Positions 9,276-17,563 of a stretch of DNA of 48,692 bases are shown here, piece by piece. This stretch comes from an uncultured Flavobacteriaceae bacterium (GTDB lineage: Bacteria > Bacteroidota > Bacteroidia > Flavobacteriales > Flavobacteriaceae). Where the stretch lies: assembly GCA_937936275.1 (NCBI GenBank), contig CALHCJ010000034.1, forward strand, positions 1 to 48,692, given 5' to 3'. Position 1 is the first letter of the stretch. Each line of letters starts with the position of its first letter. The position numbers and the translations under genes are program-made. The notes below the pieces were generated by a model. It was not told the origin of the DNA. It saw only the letters and a program-made list of their open reading frames with translations, and ran no database searches.

Positions 9276-9306
9276 AGCATCCGTCTATTTGCGGATGCTT
9301 TTTTAT
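9276..9306 (+). terminator. Rho-independent terminator after the ThuA/cytochrome gene
   Basis: An 8 bp perfect stem, AGCATCCG (9276-9283) with CGGATGCT (9292-9299), closes an 8-base loop. It is followed by a T-run, starting 22 bases after the stop codon. Confidence 0.85.
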
Positions 9307-9413
9307 ATCTAAAGGGTATTCTTGAGGTTAAAAACAAGTAGGAAATAATTCTTTAAAGTATCAAGAGGATAATTAGGCATCTTTTTAACTTTTTAAGAGC
9401 TTGGTAGATTGTT

Positions 9414-9421
9414 TACTTTTG
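9414..9421 (+). promoter_or_regulatory. -7 box of the M23 peptidase gene
   Basis: TACTTTTG matches TAnnTTTG exactly. It ends five bases before the ATG at 9427 and overlaps the alternative TTG start at 9409, which argues against that longer start. Transcription would begin at or next to the ATG. Confidence 0.5.
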
Positions 9422-9426
9422 ACAAC

Positions 9427-10005
9427 ATGATTACCAACACAACTAGACGATTTTGGTATGCGCTTTTAATGTCTATGGCATTCTTAGTGAGAAATAAAAG
9501 CATGCGCAAGTGGTTTTGGGTTCCGTTGATTATCATTGGTCTTGGTTTTTTGGTTCCACAACATATGATTATCCCAGTAAAAGATGCAACTACAAAAAGT
9601 TGGAATGATGATTCTTTTTGGGCGTATCCTTGGGGAAGTTCAATAACGCATAAGGGTATTGATATTTTTGCAACCAAGGGAACTGATGTAGTAGCATCAA
9701 CGAATGGTATAGTTATTTACACGTACCAAGGTGGAAAAGGAGGGAAGTCTGTTATGGTGCTCGGTCCTAAATGGCGTTTTCACTATTACGCTCATATGGA
9801 CGAAATAAAAACTTTTGTCTTCAAACCTTTAAAGCGAGGAACCGTTATTGGTACTGTAGGCGATACAGGTAATGCAAAAGGAAAACCACCACACTTGCAT
9901 TATGCAATTACGACTCCATTTCCATACCCTAAGTTGTACGATGATGTTTCTGTACAAGGTTGGAAACGTATGTTTTACTTAGACCCTGATATTTGGTTGC
10001 GGTAA
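9427..10005 (+). CDS. M23 family metallopeptidase, membrane-anchored
   Basis: 192 residues from ATG 9427. A basic N-terminus and one hydrophobic segment (about 26-46, WVPLIIIGLGFLVP) form a membrane anchor. The rest is a LytM/M23 domain with HKGID (first zinc His and Asp) and HLHYAI (third zinc His); the HYYAHM segment contains the second conserved His pair. M23 enzymes cut peptidoglycan cross-bridges or are inactive regulators; here the visible ligands suggest activity. It is monocistronic or paired with the small gene at 10023, 17 bp downstream. Confidence 0.85.
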   Translation: MITNTTRRFWYALLMSMAFLVRNKSMRKWFWVPLIIIGLGFLVPQHMIIPVKDATTKSWNDDSFWAYPWGSSITHKGIDIFATKGTDVVASTNGIVIYTYQGGKGGKSVMVLGPKWRFHYYAHMDEIKTFVFKPLKRGTVIGTVGDTGNAKGKPPHLHYAITTPFPYPKLYDDVSVQGWKRMFYLDPDIWLR

Positions 10006-10022
10006 TTTTAGTTTAAAAAGAT

Positions 10023-10319
10023 ATGCCTAAAAATTATAAAGAATTTCTACTCACATTGACAAATGATCAGCCCGATAAAGATTGGTCACAAGTATTACAA
10101 TCACTTTGGTACGATGCAAAAGGCAACTGGCATGCGGCTCATGATCTTGTGGATGGAACACCAAACGAAACAGCAACTTGGGTTCACGCTTATTTACATC
10201 GTAAAGAAGGAGATGCGTTTAATGCTGAGTATTGGTATCGACAGGCGGGTAGATCTTTTCCTAAGATTTCTCTTGAAGAGGAGTTTAGAAAACTAGTAGC
10301 ATTTATTCTTTCAGAGTAG
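10023..10319 (+). CDS. Small conserved hypothetical protein
   Basis: 98 residues, soluble, no signal peptide. It is rich in Trp (WSQVLQSLWYDAKGNWHAAHDLVDG, shown in part; WVHAYLHRKEGD; AEYWYRQAGR) and looks like two to three short helices similar to a TPR-like or SEL1-like arrangement. I recognise the type as conserved in Bacteroidota but know no function. It follows the M23 gene closely and its last 17 bases overlap the end of the convergent membrane-protein gene. Confidence 0.7.
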   Translation: MPKNYKEFLLTLTNDQPDKDWSQVLQSLWYDAKGNWHAAHDLVDGTPNETATWVHAYLHRKEGDAFNAEYWYRQAGRSFPKISLEEEFRKLVAFILSE

Positions 10320-10557
10320 TATTTGTTTTATTCGATTTGTTTTTAGGTTTCACACAAATCATTACTGTTAAAAACAGAGGAGCATATAACGCTAAAGTCC
10401 ATCCTATGAGATATAATAAAGAAATAGTAAGCGCTATTAAAATTGAAAACATTCCAATATATAAGAGCCCTCGAGTTACATTACTTTCATAGTACCCATC
10501 TGCTAAATAAAAAAGCAGCGGAATTAATGGAATTAGTGCAAATGCATTCATGGTCAT
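10303..10557 (-). CDS. Small membrane protein
   Basis: 84 residues with two to three hydrophobic segments (ALIPLIPLLFYLA; LLYIGMFSILIALTISLLYLIG; LALYAPLFLTVMICV) and a Lys-rich C-terminal tail. Its function is unknown. An internal Met two codons downstream could be the start (10551). It is probably the last gene of the minus-strand cluster beginning at 13553; it lies 58 bp after the NIPSNAP gene and overlaps the convergent gene at 10023-10319 by 17 bp. Confidence 0.6.
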   Translation of the reverse strand: MTMNAFALIPLIPLLFYLADGYYESNVTRGLLYIGMFSILIALTISLLYLIGWTLALYAPLFLTVMICVKPKNKSNKTNTTLKE

Positions 10558-10615
10558 TCGGAATAATAGTGGTTAAACGAATATAGGACCAAAATGGTAT
10601 TTAATTCTGTTGGTT

Positions 10616-11389
10616 TTAGTAATCTGAAAACTTGGTTGGGTATAGAAAGAGCGTAACGTTTTTTGAAACTGTATTTTGATATTTAGGTATCACTTTTAAA
10701 TTTTTCCATTCATCAGACTCTACAAAAGCTTTCCAATTTGTATCTCTTGTTTCTTTATCGGCGTGGGTGGTCATATACATTAAATTGGGCATTGTTGGCC
10801 CAGAAAGTACTTCTGCATAGAAAACTGCATTGAATTCAAGACGGTCAAATAATTTGATTTCTCCACCCTCATTAAACATGTTAACTTTCTTTTTATAGAG
10901 TTCTTCGGTCGCCGATTCATAACTACGTAATTCGTAGATTCTATCTTTTCTTGGTCCGTCTAATTTTGAAGGCTTCATAATGGGCATATCTTTAAAAGCT
11001 CTCATCAAAATAGACTCAATACGTTTATATGGTGGCTTATCGTGCGGCGCGGTTAAATAGGGTTTTCCCTGAGTCTTATGGGTTTCATTTGCTGCTAAAG
11101 CTTCATCAAGTAATAGAAATTTTGTTAGTGAAGAAAACGGTATTAAAACGTAAGTTTTTTTCGGAGTTACTGAATCAGTAGAACGAGGTTTGAAAACGCC
11201 TATATTCTTTATGTTGAGTTCTTTTAGAGCAGGTAGAAAAGCATCTTTGAGATATGCATCGGTAAGTTTTTCTTGTTCTTCTGAACTGAAGGTATATATT
11301 TTTAGCTGATAGTATTCTTGCACTTGAGCTTGTGCTTTTAAAAGTGTGCTAAGGCAAAAAATGAGTATGATGCAGTTGGTAATCTTCAT
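10616..11389 (-). CDS. NIPSNAP family protein, exported
   Basis: The start at 11389 gives a Sec signal peptide (MKITNCIILIFCLSTLLKAQAQ). A longer frame to 11419 would precede the signal with ten odd residues and overlap the acetyltransferase gene. The mature part holds two ferredoxin-like repeats of the NIPSNAP type: EYYQLKIYTFSSEEQEKLTDAYL at the start (shown only in part of its conserved region: YQLKIYTF) and DRIYELRSYES with NLMYMTTHAD and WKAF in the second. NIPSNAP domains are dimeric alpha-beta barrel folds of mostly unknown role in bacteria. It lies 13 bp after the GNAT gene. Confidence 0.82.
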   Translation of the reverse strand: MKITNCIILIFCLSTLLKAQAQVQEYYQLKIYTFSSEEQEKLTDAYLKDAFLPALKELNIKNIGVFKPRSTDSVTPKKTYVLIPFSSLTKFLLLDEALAANETHKTQGKPYLTAPHDKPPYKRIESILMRAFKDMPIMKPSKLDGPRKDRIYELRSYESATEELYKKKVNMFNEGGEIKLFDRLEFNAVFYAEVLSGPTMPNLMYMTTHADKETRDTNWKAFVESDEWKNLKVIPKYQNTVSKNVTLFLYPTKFSDY

Positions 11390-11402
11390 CGGTCTATAAT
11401 TA

Positions 11403-11861
11403 TCAGTAGAAAGATACAATTTTTTGAAAGCAGATACTATTTTCTATTCCCTCATATTGTCCATAATTGGGAATAATTTGATAGCCATTCTTTTTATATA
11501 ATGCAATCGCTTCAGGTTGTCTTTTTCCGGTTTCAAGAATACATACTTTATGGCCTAATTCGACGGTCCACAGCTCAAGTGCTTTAACAACTTTAGTTGC
11601 AAGGCCTTTCCCTCTTGATTCAGGTACTACATACATTCTTTTAATTTCCATTGTTTTAGCGTCAAATGCTTTAATTGCTCCACAGGCAATGGCTTTTTCA
11701 CCTTCGTATAGTATGATAGTGTGTTTTAAATTTTCAATGCTATTGAACTGATGATAGAAGGCGTGGTCATTTCCGTCACGGTTGGCCAAATCGGCATCCA
11801 ATTGTTGAACTAATTGAATGAAATCCCTGTTAGTGGCATCTGTTCTAAGTGTTGTAACCAT
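11403..11861 (-). CDS. GNAT family N-acetyltransferase
   Basis: 152 residues with the GNAT fold. The acetyl-CoA loop motif is ESRGKGLATKVVKALE (R-x-x-G-x-A type), preceded by the beta strand MEIKRMYVV, followed by a strand with CILETG and a YKKNGYQII helix. The acceptor is unknown; small soluble GNATs modify amino acids, peptides or antibiotics. It is 9 bp after the 5'-nucleotidase N-domain gene and 13 bp before the NIPSNAP start, so probably part of that transcript, although no functional link is evident. Confidence 0.85.
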   Translation of the reverse strand: MVTTLRTDATNRDFIQLVQQLDADLANRDGNDHAFYHQFNSIENLKHTIILYEGEKAIACGAIKAFDAKTMEIKRMYVVPESRGKGLATKVVKALELWTVELGHKVCILETGKRQPEAIALYKKNGYQIIPNYGQYEGIENSICFQKIVSFY

Positions 11862-11870
11862 TTTCTACAT

Positions 11871-12788
11871 TTAAACACTAATTGAAACACCGTTTGCTTG
11901 ACTATTTTTTGAACTATCAAAATAGAAATCTATACGACCTACATTGATTCCATAGCAACCTACCTGATTGACCAAAGTGTCTTTATCTATCCTGTTTTTA
12001 ACTAAGGTAGGTTTCTCTAGAAAAGTGTGGGTGTGGCCTCCAATAATTAAATCAGTATAACTGGTCTTCGAAGCTAAAGTGAGATCGTCTGGTTTACTTT
12101 CAGAGGTATCGTATTGATAACCAAGGTGAGACAGGCATATAATAAGATCACATTTTTCTTCATCTTTCAATATGCGTTCTGTGTCTTGAGCGATTTCAAA
12201 GGGATTTAAATAAACCGTTTCTTGGTAAAGCCGATGGGTAACCAGACCTGACAGTTGTATGCCTAATCCATAAACTCCAATTTTCAACCCATCTCGAATA
12301 TAAGTTTGATAGGGTTTTGTGTGGCCGTCCATAACAGTGTTACCGAAGTCATAATTCGCTGAAAGTAGTTCAAACTTAGCATGGGGTAGTTGCGCATAGA
12401 GTCCGTCAATACCATTGTCAAAATCGTGATTTCCTATGGTAGCTGCGTCGTATTTCAGCATACTCATTAACTTAAACTCTAACTCTCCTCCGTAAAAATT
12501 GAAATATGGAGTTCCTTGAAAAATATCTCCGGCATCAAATAATAGCGTATTTGGGTTTTCTTTTCGAATTGAATCTACCAAAGCTGCTCTTCTGGCGAGG
12601 CCTCCTAAATTGGGGTAGAAAGAATGATCTTTTGGAAATGTGTCAATATGACTATGCACATCGTTAGTGTGCAATATCGTAATATGTTTCGAGCTACTAG
12701 TGGCACAAGAGTTCAATGAAAGACCTCCCAAGCTGACTAGTGCAGAAGAAGCTGCTGTATTTTTTAAGAATTTTCTACGTTTCATCAT
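11871..12788 (-). CDS. Metallophosphatase (5'-nucleotidase N-terminal domain), Tat-exported
   Basis: 305 residues. The N-terminus has a twin-arginine motif (RRKFLK) and a Cys in the LNSC segment, so it is probably a Tat-exported lipoprotein. The calcineurin-like dimetal phosphatase motifs are all present: HTNDVHSH, GDIFQG, GNHDFD and GGHTH. In UshA-type 5'-nucleotidases this domain is followed by a C-terminal nucleotide-binding domain; here it ends after the metallophosphatase domain, and the missing domain is encoded by the gene directly upstream, with no bases between them. The two probably act together in the periplasm on nucleotides. Start could be 12785. Confidence 0.88.
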   Translation of the reverse strand: MMKRRKFLKNTAASSALVSLGGLSLNSCATSSSKHITILHTNDVHSHIDTFPKDHSFYPNLGGLARRAALVDSIRKENPNTLLFDAGDIFQGTPYFNFYGGELEFKLMSMLKYDAATIGNHDFDNGIDGLYAQLPHAKFELLSANYDFGNTVMDGHTKPYQTYIRDGLKIGVYGLGIQLSGLVTHRLYQETVYLNPFEIAQDTERILKDEEKCDLIICLSHLGYQYDTSESKPDDLTLASKTSYTDLIIGGHTHTFLEKPTLVKNRIDKDTLVNQVGCYGINVGRIDFYFDSSKNSQANGVSISV

Positions 12789-13553
12789 CTACTTGAGTTT
12801 GTAAAATCGGTCGTCAACTTCCGCCTTTAGCGTATCTACTTTTTTGAAATAATCAATCATAGCATTCCGAATAAGATAATCAGTATCTGTGGCCTGCACC
12901 AGTTCCTTAAAAAAGCCCATATTATCTCCACCGGTAACAAGATAATTTGAGGTCGCTACAAAATAGTTACGCTTATTGGTAAAAGGTTTTCCTTGAATTT
13001 TTAGAGATTGAAGCTTACTTTCTTTATTAAGAACAATTTGAATGCCTGAAATAGGATGAGCTCTTTTTGATTGAATTAGAAAATCGACCATTTTCAAAAC
13101 AGATTCTGGAGTCAATTCTACCACAACAATAGAATTCTCAAATGGCATTACTTGATATCCTGTTCGGGCAGAAACATTTCCTTCAGAAATAATAGAACGA
13201 ATACCCCCATGATTTAAGAGAACAAAATCGATAGCGTTATTGGTCCGAGCTTTGAAAATAGGATTTGCCTCCAACAGCACAATGTCGGCCATTAAATTAC
13301 CCGCTGAGGTGTTGTATGTGCCGTCAGTCTTAGTGAAAGGCTTCGGTGCGTATGCTAAGGTACTATCAAGAACTTCATCCACACGCTTGCGATACGGGGC
13401 GACAAAGTTTTCAATGGAATCAACAACAATCAAAGAACTGTCTATTTGTAATTGTTTGGCATCAATTTTGGACAGCTGTTGGGTAGTTTCTTTGCAAGAG
13501 AACGCCATAATTATTGTTATAATTATAACAAAATGTTTTATTTTTAAATTCAT
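12789..13553 (-). CDS. 5'-nucleotidase C-terminal domain lipoprotein
   Basis: The start at 13553 gives 254 residues with a lipoprotein signal (MNLKIKHFVIIITIIMAFSC). The longer frame to 13772 would overlap the divergent gene at 13621 and lacks any sense. The body matches the 5_nucleotid_C domain: LMADIVLLEA near the centre, a LLNHGGIRSI motif, YQVMPFENSIVVVELT, and YFVATSNYLVTGGDNM, which includes the substrate-binding loop. It carries no metallophosphatase domain; that is encoded by the adjoining downstream gene. By family knowledge this domain positions the nucleotide base. The stop codon directly abuts the next start. Confidence 0.88.
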   Translation of the reverse strand: MNLKIKHFVIIITIIMAFSCKETTQQLSKIDAKQLQIDSSLIVVDSIENFVAPYRKRVDEVLDSTLAYAPKPFTKTDGTYNTSAGNLMADIVLLEANPIFKARTNNAIDFVLLNHGGIRSIISEGNVSARTGYQVMPFENSIVVVELTPESVLKMVDFLIQSKRAHPISGIQIVLNKESKLQSLKIQGKPFTNKRNYFVATSNYLVTGGDNMGFFKELVQATDTDYLIRNAMIDYFKKVDTLKAEVDDRFYKLK

Positions 13554-13595
13554 AAATGGTGCTACCTTGCCAAAAATTAATGTGATGATATTCTT

Positions 13596-13603
13596 TACAT
13601 TTG
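13596..13603 (+). promoter_or_regulatory. -7 box for the 13621 gene and dapA
   Basis: TACATTTG is a perfect TAnnTTTG match, 17 bases before the ATG at 13621. A TTG at 13567-13569 is too far (26 bp) for a standard -33. On the opposite strand at 13578-13571, AATTTTTG (one mismatch) could serve the divergent 5'-nucleotidase gene. Confidence 0.45.
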
Positions 13604-13620
13604 TGTAAAGGTAAAAATAC

Positions 13621-14154
13621 ATGTTTAAAGGAATAAAAGATAAATTTAAGTACAAATCAGGACTTAAATTTTTAAAAGAAGAACTCAAAAAACCGTTTGC
13701 TGAAGTCGCTCGGTCGAAGGGTATAACTTCTATTGCATGCCTGGTAGATTTGGATAAATTCGAAAACGCCAACCTTTTTTATGAGTTTGTTGAAGATTTT
13801 GGTCTTCGACCTAATGCGGTTAAAATTATAGGTTATAAAAGCTATTATGACAAAAATTCACCATATGCGACACCAGTTTTCTCTGATAAAGATCTCGGTT
13901 GGAATGGTGCTATTGAAAATAGTTATGTGCTAGAATTTTTAAGTAGAGAGTACGATATGTTAGTGAACTATTACACTGAAGAAAATTTGTTGATGCAGAT
14001 AATGAGTGTAAAAACGAAGGCAAGAGTGAGAGTAGGTTTTAAAGAAGTTGATTCAAAATATAATGACCTTATTCTCGATACGCCGATAAATGATTTTAAA
14101 ATTTTTAAACAAGAACTGAAAAAGTATTTAAAAGTTCTTAATGAGATAAACTAA
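13621..14154 (+). CDS. Conserved hypothetical protein upstream of dapA (DUF6913-like)
   Basis: 177 residues, soluble, no signal peptide. It has an N-terminal basic segment, a GITSIACLVDLDKFENANLF core and a Lys-rich tail. I associate this protein with the Flavobacteriaceae family now named DUF6913, commonly adjacent to dapA; the DUF number is from memory. Its function is unknown. The stop codon is followed immediately by the dapA ATG, so translation is likely coupled. Confidence 0.78.
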   Translation: MFKGIKDKFKYKSGLKFLKEELKKPFAEVARSKGITSIACLVDLDKFENANLFYEFVEDFGLRPNAVKIIGYKSYYDKNSPYATPVFSDKDLGWNGAIENSYVLEFLSREYDMLVNYYTEENLLMQIMSVKTKARVRVGFKEVDSKYNDLILDTPINDFKIFKQELKKYLKVLNEIN

Positions 14155-15045
14155 ATGAAGCAATTGATTGGAACAGGTGTCGCTTTGGTTACCCCGTTTA
14201 ACGAAGATTTTTCTATTGATACAGAAGCGTTAATACGTATTGTGAACTATTGTATTGATGGTGGGGTGGACTATCTTGTAGTTTTAGGTACCACTGGAGA
14301 ATCAGTTACATTGAACAAAGCGGAAAAGATGTTAGTGATGGATACCATCGTCAAAGCAAACGCGGGTCGTTTGCCTTTGGTTTTAGGCATCGGTGGGAAT
14401 AGTACGTATCGTGTGGCACACGAGGTACAGGCTTTTCAATCTGATGATTTTGATGCAATTCTCTCTGTATCTCCGTATTATAATAAACCAACACAAGAGG
14501 GAATTTATCAGCATTTTAAGGCAATTTCAGAAGTGTCTAAAAAACCAATAATTTTATATAACGTTCCTAGTAGAACGGGTAGTAATATGCTGCCAAGTAC
14601 CGTACTACGTTTAGCGAACGATTTTGAGAATATTGTTGGAATTAAAGAAGCTTGTGGTGACATGGTTCAGATCAAAGAAATCATTGCTGGGAAAGCTGCT
14701 GATTTTCATGTGATATCAGGAGATGATTCTACCGCATTAGAAACTGTTTTGGAAGGTGGGTCAGGAGTAATTTCAGTAATAGGACAAGGTTTACCTTCAG
14801 AATTCTCGCAAATGATATGCTTAGGACTAGAAGGAAATAAAACGGAAGCACTTCAATTACAAGATTCGATGCTACTAGGTATGGATTTGATTTTTGAAGA
14901 AGGAAATCCAGCAGGCATAAAATCTATTTTCGAAACTTTAGGCCTATCTAAAGCTGTGGTCAGACTTCCATTGGTAGAGGCAACTGCCACCTTGAAGCAT
15001 AGAATTGCAACTTTTGCAAAACCCTTCATAAAATTGGAGGTTTAA
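14155..15045 (+). CDS. dapA: 4-hydroxy-tetrahydrodipicolinate synthase
   Basis: 296 residues, the normal length. It condenses pyruvate with aspartate semialdehyde in the diaminopimelate/lysine pathway. Visible active-site residues are the Schiff-base Lys164 (GIKEACGD), Thr46/Thr47 (GTTGES), the [10 protein letters not shown] loop with Tyr109, Tyr135 ([10 protein letters not shown]) and Arg140. It is a cytoplasmic homotetramer by family knowledge. It abuts the upstream conserved gene with no spacing, and is followed by about 130 bp that contains the bamD promoter. Confidence 0.97.
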   Translation: MKQLIGTGVALVTPFNEDFSIDTEALIRIVNYCIDGGVDYLVVLGTTGESVTLNKAEKMLVMDTIVKANAGRLPLVLGIGGNSTYRVAHEVQAFQSDDFDAILSVSPYYNKPTQEGIYQHFKAISEVSKKPIILYNVPSRTGSNMLPSTVLRLANDFENIVGIKEACGDMVQIKEIIAGKAADFHVISGDDSTALETVLEGGSGVISVIGQGLPSEFSQMICLGLEGNKTEALQLQDSMLLGMDLIFEEGNPAGIKSIFETLGLSKAVVRLPLVEATATLKHRIATFAKPFIKLEV

Positions 15046-15155
15046 TTATTGAGACTTTTTCTAACCGTTAAAACTTCCCCAAAAGGCTTGTTGATGGCGA
15101 TGGGCATGACTATTTTCACGGGGTAAAAATGTTTTTTATATCCATAGATAATCCG

Positions 15156-15163
15156 TAATTTTG
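15156..15163 (+). promoter_or_regulatory. -7 box of the bamD-rpoZ-coaBC transcript
   Basis: TAATTTTG matches TAnnTTTG. The first ATG (15168) is only four bases downstream, so the ATG at 15180, which directly starts the signal peptide, is the better start unless the message is leaderless. Confidence 0.5.
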
Positions 15164-15179
15164 CCAGATGTTTTTTAAA

Positions 15180-16010
15180 ATGCGCCAATTTATTCCCTTG
15201 ATAGTGCTAGCCGTACTTATGAGTTCTTGTAACGAATATCAAAAAGTGCTCAAAAATACAGACGTGAAGGCCAAGTATGATATGGCTCAAAAGTACTATG
15301 ATGCAGAAGATTACAAAAGGGCACTTCGACTTTTCGAGCAGATAGCACCAAAATATGTGGGCAAACCTCAGGGTGAAAGAGTAATGTTTTTTTTAGCAGA
15401 TAGTTATTTTAAAAGAGGCGATTACAATATGGCGGGTTATCAATTCGAGCGTTTTATTAAGTCGTATCCTAAAAGTGATAAAATAGCAGAGGCAGCTTTT
15501 AATGGTGCTAAGAGCTATTATAAATTATCGCCCAGTCACTCATTAGACCAAACAGATACTGACAAAGCGCTGGCTAAATTACAGGCTTTTATTAATACCT
15601 ATCCTGATTCAGAATTTTTTGCAGAAGGAAATAAAATGGCAAAAGATTTGACAACGAAAAAAGAGAGAAAGGCATTTGAGATAGCCAAACAGTTCAATAA
15701 ACTTGGAGAGTTTAATTTTGAGGTTCTAAGATCTGCCGTTGCTGCACTTGATAATTTTAGGTCAGACTTCCCAGGATCTATTTACAGTGAAGAAGCATTA
15801 TATTTGAAAGTTGAGGCAACAGCGAATATGGCTTTTAACAGTTTTGAATCTTTAAAGAAGGATCGATTAAATACTGCTAAAGAAGCATATAGAATATTGA
15901 AAAAACAATATCCCGAAACACAGTTTGCCAAAAAAGCAGATAATCTATTAGCTAAAATAGATAAAGAGTTAGAAAGTTACATAGTAGTGGATACTACCGA
16001 AACAAAATAA
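15180..16010 (+). CDS. bamD: Outer membrane protein assembly factor BamD
   Basis: 276 residues from ATG 15180 (an ATG at 15168 adds four residues). The lipoprotein signal is MRQFIPLIVLAVLMSSC with NEYQKVLKN after the Cys, typical of Bacteroidota BamD. The body has TPR-like helices, including YDAEDYKRALRLFEQI, ADSYFKRGDYNMAGYQFERF and AEAAFNGAKSYYKL. BamD is the essential lipoprotein partner of BamA in outer-membrane protein insertion, facing the periplasm. It leads a cluster with the omega-like subunit 11 bp downstream. Confidence 0.94.
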   Translation: MRQFIPLIVLAVLMSSCNEYQKVLKNTDVKAKYDMAQKYYDAEDYKRALRLFEQIAPKYVGKPQGERVMFFLADSYFKRGDYNMAGYQFERFIKSYPKSDKIAEAAFNGAKSYYKLSPSHSLDQTDTDKALAKLQAFINTYPDSEFFAEGNKMAKDLTTKKERKAFEIAKQFNKLGEFNFEVLRSAVAALDNFRSDFPGSIYSEEALYLKVEATANMAFNSFESLKKDRLNTAKEAYRILKKQYPETQFAKKADNLLAKIDKELESYIVVDTTETK

Positions 16011-16021
16011 GAGTTATTATT

Positions 16022-16354
16022 ATGAACATGAACGATTTAAAAAATTCAAAAGCTCCCGTTTCAACAACGACCATTAATAAAAATGAGTTCGATGCGCCAA
16101 CGAATAATATTTATGAAGCCATTTCCATTGCTTCGAAGAGAGCAATTCAGATCAACGCTGATATCAAGAAAGAGCTTCTTGAAAAATTAGAAGAATTCGC
16201 TACATATAGCGATAGTCTTGAGGAAGTCTTTGAAAACAAAGAGCAAATTGAAGTATCAAAATTCTACGAAAAACTACCTAAGCCACATGCGCTTGCGGTA
16301 GAAGAGTGGTTAAATGATAAAATTTATCATAGAAATACTGAGAAAGACGCATAA
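16022..16354 (+). CDS. rpoZ: RNA polymerase omega-like subunit
   Basis: 110 residues. The central YEAISIASKRAIQINADIK matches the conserved omega/Rpb6 helix in the diverged Bacteroidota form, and the C-terminus (EVSKFYEKLPKPHALAVEEW) is typical of that group. It helps assemble RNA polymerase by binding the beta' subunit. It lies between bamD and coaBC with 11 bp and 3 bp spacing, the normal Flavobacteria order. The start could be 16028 (Met3). Symbol given by context and similarity. Confidence 0.88.
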   Translation: MNMNDLKNSKAPVSTTTINKNEFDAPTNNIYEAISIASKRAIQINADIKKELLEKLEEFATYSDSLEEVFENKEQIEVSKFYEKLPKPHALAVEEWLNDKIYHRNTEKDA

Positions 16355-16357
16355 AAT

Positions 16358-17563
16358 ATGTTAAGTGGCAAGAAAATTCTTTTGGGTATTACTGGAGGAA
16401 TAGCTGCTTATAAAACTACCTTTCTTGTTCGTTTACTTATTAAAGCTGGTGCTACAGTTAAAATTATTTTAACAGAAAGTGCCAGCTCTTTTGTTTCACC
16501 CCTCACCTTAGCTACACTTTCTAAGAATCCTGTGCTATCATCTTTTGTTTTAGAAGATAAGGGTAGCACCAATTGGAATAATCATGTAGAGTTAGGTTTG
16601 TGGGCTGATGTTATGCTTATCGCCCCTGCGACCGCGAACACGCTTTCTAAAATGGCAAATGGTACCTGTGATAATTTATTGCTTGCGACCTATCTTTCTG
16701 CAAAATGTCCAATTTTCTTTGCTCCAGCTATGGATTTGGATATGTATAAACATCCATCAACAAAAGAATCTTTCCAAAAACTAGAATCGTTTAAAAATGT
16801 GATGATACCGGCAACGTCTGGTGAACTAGCTAGCGGACTTCATGGTGAAGGTCGTATGGCAGAACCTGAAGATATAGTGTCTTTTATAAAACAATTTTTG
16901 TCCGAAGGGCTTCCTTTAAGTGATAAGAAAGTATTAATTACCGCAGGCCCTACCTATGAAGCCATTGATCCTGTGCGTTTTATCGGGAATCATTCTACTG
17001 GTTTAATGGGTTATGAACTTGCCCGTGAAGCGGCAAGGTTAGGTGCTAAAGTTGTATTAGTTTCGGGCCCTTCGCATTTGAACATTGAACACGATTTTGT
17101 CGACTTAGTTCGTGTAGTTTCAGCAGATGAAATGTATGATGCTGTTCATAGCCACTACGAAAGCTCGGATATAGCCATTTGTGCTGCGGCTGTGGCTGAT
17201 TATAAACCTGAATTGATCGCTGAACAAAAAATTAAAAAGACTTCAAGTACATTCAATATTAATCTGGTTAAGAATAAAGATATTTTATACTCGCTTGGTG
17301 AACAAAAAAAGCATCAGTTCTTAGTAGGTTTTGCCCTAGAAACAGAAAACGAGCTTGAGAATGCAAAAAGGAAGCTCAAAAAGAAAAATCTAGATGCTAT
17401 TGTATTAAACTCATTGAACGATTCTGGAGCTGGTTTTGGTACATCTACCAATAAAATTACCTTTATAGATAAGAATTCAAAGATTACCGCGTTTGAATTA
17501 AAAAGTAAATCGGCCGTGGCTGTCGATATTCTTTCGGAAATAACGAACAGAATCAATGCGTAA
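16358..17563 (+). CDS. coaBC: Bifunctional phosphopantothenoylcysteine decarboxylase/synthetase
   Basis: 401 residues. The CoaC half starts with GITGGIAAYKT and has the catalytic His in NNHVELG, followed by APATANTLSKMANG, and the active-site PAMDLDMYKHP (the Asp replaces the Asn of enteric enzymes, usual for this phylum). The CoaB half begins about residue 188 with VLITAGPTYEAIDPVRFIGN and carries the KNKDIL segment. It performs two steps of coenzyme A synthesis, using FMN and CTP. The last 8 bases overlap the next gene. coaE of the same pathway is at 23038. Confidence 0.96.
   Translation: MLSGKKILLGITGGIAAYKTTFLVRLLIKAGATVKIILTESASSFVSPLTLATLSKNPVLSSFVLEDKGSTNWNNHVELGLWADVMLIAPATANTLSKMANGTCDNLLLATYLSAKCPIFFAPAMDLDMYKHPSTKESFQKLESFKNVMIPATSGELASGLHGEGRMAEPEDIVSFIKQFLSEGLPLSDKKVLITAGPTYEAIDPVRFIGNHSTGLMGYELAREAARLGAKVVLVSGPSHLNIEHDFVDLVRVVSADEMYDAVHSHYESSDIAICAAAVADYKPELIAEQKIKKTSSTFNINLVKNKDILYSLGEQKKHQFLVGFALETENELENAKRKLKKKNLDAIVLNSLNDSGAGFGTSTNKITFIDKNSKITAFELKSKSAVAVDILSEITNRINA

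Noticed and set aside
13554-13772. Longer frame for the 5'-nucleotidase C-domain gene
   Set aside because: It crosses the divergent gene at 13621 and its promoter, and the lipoprotein signal starts cleanly at 13553.
15046-15155. Terminator after dapA
   Set aside because: CCCC/GGGG stretches near 15077 and 15119 are too far apart and have no stable stem or T-run.
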